Of a stretch of 44,029 bases of DNA, positions 43,665-44,029 are shown piece after piece (the first letter of the stretch is position 1; every line of letters begins with the position of its first letter). Source of the stretch: Desulfovibrio legallii. GTDB lineage: Bacteria > Desulfobacterota > Desulfovibrionia > Desulfovibrionales > Desulfovibrionaceae. Under the pieces are notes generated by a model. That model saw only the letters and a list, made by a program, of their open reading frames with translations, ran no database searches and had not been told where the DNA came from. The position numbers were made by a program, and so were the translations under genes. Location of the stretch: the NCBI RefSeq assembly GCF_004309735.1, contig NZ_SIXC01000010.1, positions 1-44,029 of the forward strand. The letters are read 5' to 3'.

Positions 43665-44029
43665 TTACGCAAGCAGCGCCTTGCTGATGGCCGCATAACC
43701 TGCCGTGGCGGCATACAGCTGGCTTTCTTCAATATATTCGTCGATGGTGTGCGCGAGATTTTCTCTGGAAGGTCCAAAGCCCAGGGTTTTTATGCCGCAC
43801 TCACCGGCGTAGTGGCTGCCGTTGGTGCAGAACGAATAGTGGGAAATGGAAGGCTCAAGTCCGGCCCCGCGCAGGCCCTCCAGAGCCTTGCGCACAAAGT
43901 CCTCGTTTTCATCGAACAGCCAGCCGGGGAAAAAACGCTCGCCCTCAATGACATTGCCGGTCCAGCAGTTTTCCCGGCCGGAGGCATAGGACGCCTTGGC
44001 CTTGAAATCCTTGGACGCGCCCTGCAGCC
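43665..44029 (-). CDS. M20-family peptidase/deacylase, YgeY-like, C-terminal part
   Basis: The last 121 codons of a gene that runs off the window. The visible reading is FFPGWLFDENEDFVRKALEG, then SHYSFCTNGSHYAGECGIKTLGFGPSRENLAHTIDEYIEESQL and a short end at TAA 43667-43665. The TNG...GIPTIGFGPG...AHTxDE pattern is the C-terminal catalytic end of M20 enzymes of the YgeY/ArgE/DapE group; the late His in LAHTIDE is a metal ligand. Its position upstream of the MFS and D-aminoacylase-like genes indicates another hydrolase for acylated or carbamoylated amino acids. The ATG/GTG seen at 43895 is internal, not the start. Confidence 0.85.
   Translation of the reverse strand, partial: LQGASKDFKAKASYASGRENCWTGNVIEGERFFPGWLFDENEDFVRKALEGLRGAGLEPSISHYSFCTNGSHYAGECGIKTLGFGPSRENLAHTIDEYIEESQLYAATAGYAAISKALLA

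Noticed and set aside
1-44029. CRISPR arrays or cas genes
   Set aside because: No regularly spaced direct repeats or Cas-like proteins were seen on either strand.

Overview
The window looks like a chromosomal stretch from a sulfate reducer of the Desulfovibrionaceae. This is inferred from the GC-rich coding style, the energy-converting-hydrogenase-related membrane complex, flavoredoxin, a split-composition polysaccharide locus and amino-acid/peptide-type catabolic genes. No 16S or ribosomal gene is present to fix the taxon. Most of the DNA is GC-rich. Two blocks are clearly AT-rich and look acquired: about 150-2480, and about 25.8-33.2 kb.

Region 1 (1-2640) is an accessory patch. It holds the 3' end of an IS3-type transposase and its terminal region. 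A perfect 78-bp inverted repeat (146-223 and 2239-2316) flanks a two-gene minus-strand operon whose layout matches RexA/RexB-type abortive infection: a soluble protein of about 300 aa followed by a four-helix membrane protein. A divergent gene of unknown function follows, then a terminator and the 3' half of a tRNA-Ala(GGC) gene, which looks like an old attachment site.

Region 2 (2.7-12.1 kb) holds an Fe-S/FMN flavoprotein, a GlxA-type regulator, an exported DJ-1/PfpI protein and two MFS carriers. It also holds an M20 amidohydrolase with its own MFS carrier, and a flavoredoxin-like protein.

Region 3 (12.2-20.3 kb) is a six-gene complex I-like operon of Hyf/Ech ancestry. Its large subunit has lost both Cys pairs that hold Ni-Fe, while the fused ferredoxin/small subunit keeps all its Fe-S cysteines. 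This is the Ehr (energy-converting hydrogenase related) type: probably an ion-pumping, ferredoxin-linked complex that does not make H2.

Region 4 (20.5-34.6 kb) is a surface polysaccharide (O-antigen-like) locus. manC, gmd and fcl make GDP-L-fucose; a Wzm/Wzt ABC exporter, two methyltransferases, an alpha-1,2-fucosyltransferase (GT11), five GT2 enzymes and one GT4 enzyme build and export the glycan. The composition break falls inside wzt, between its ATPase and its glycan-recognition domain.

Region 5 (34.9-44.0 kb) has tRNA-Leu(CAG), ilvD, an AEC carrier and a LarA-type nickel-pincer racemase homologue. Convergent to these is a minus-strand group: M20 deacylase (cut by the window edge), MFS carrier, N-acyl-D-amino-acid deacylase homologue, and RidA. 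Together these suggest uptake and breakdown of acylated or D-configured amino/hydroxy acids.
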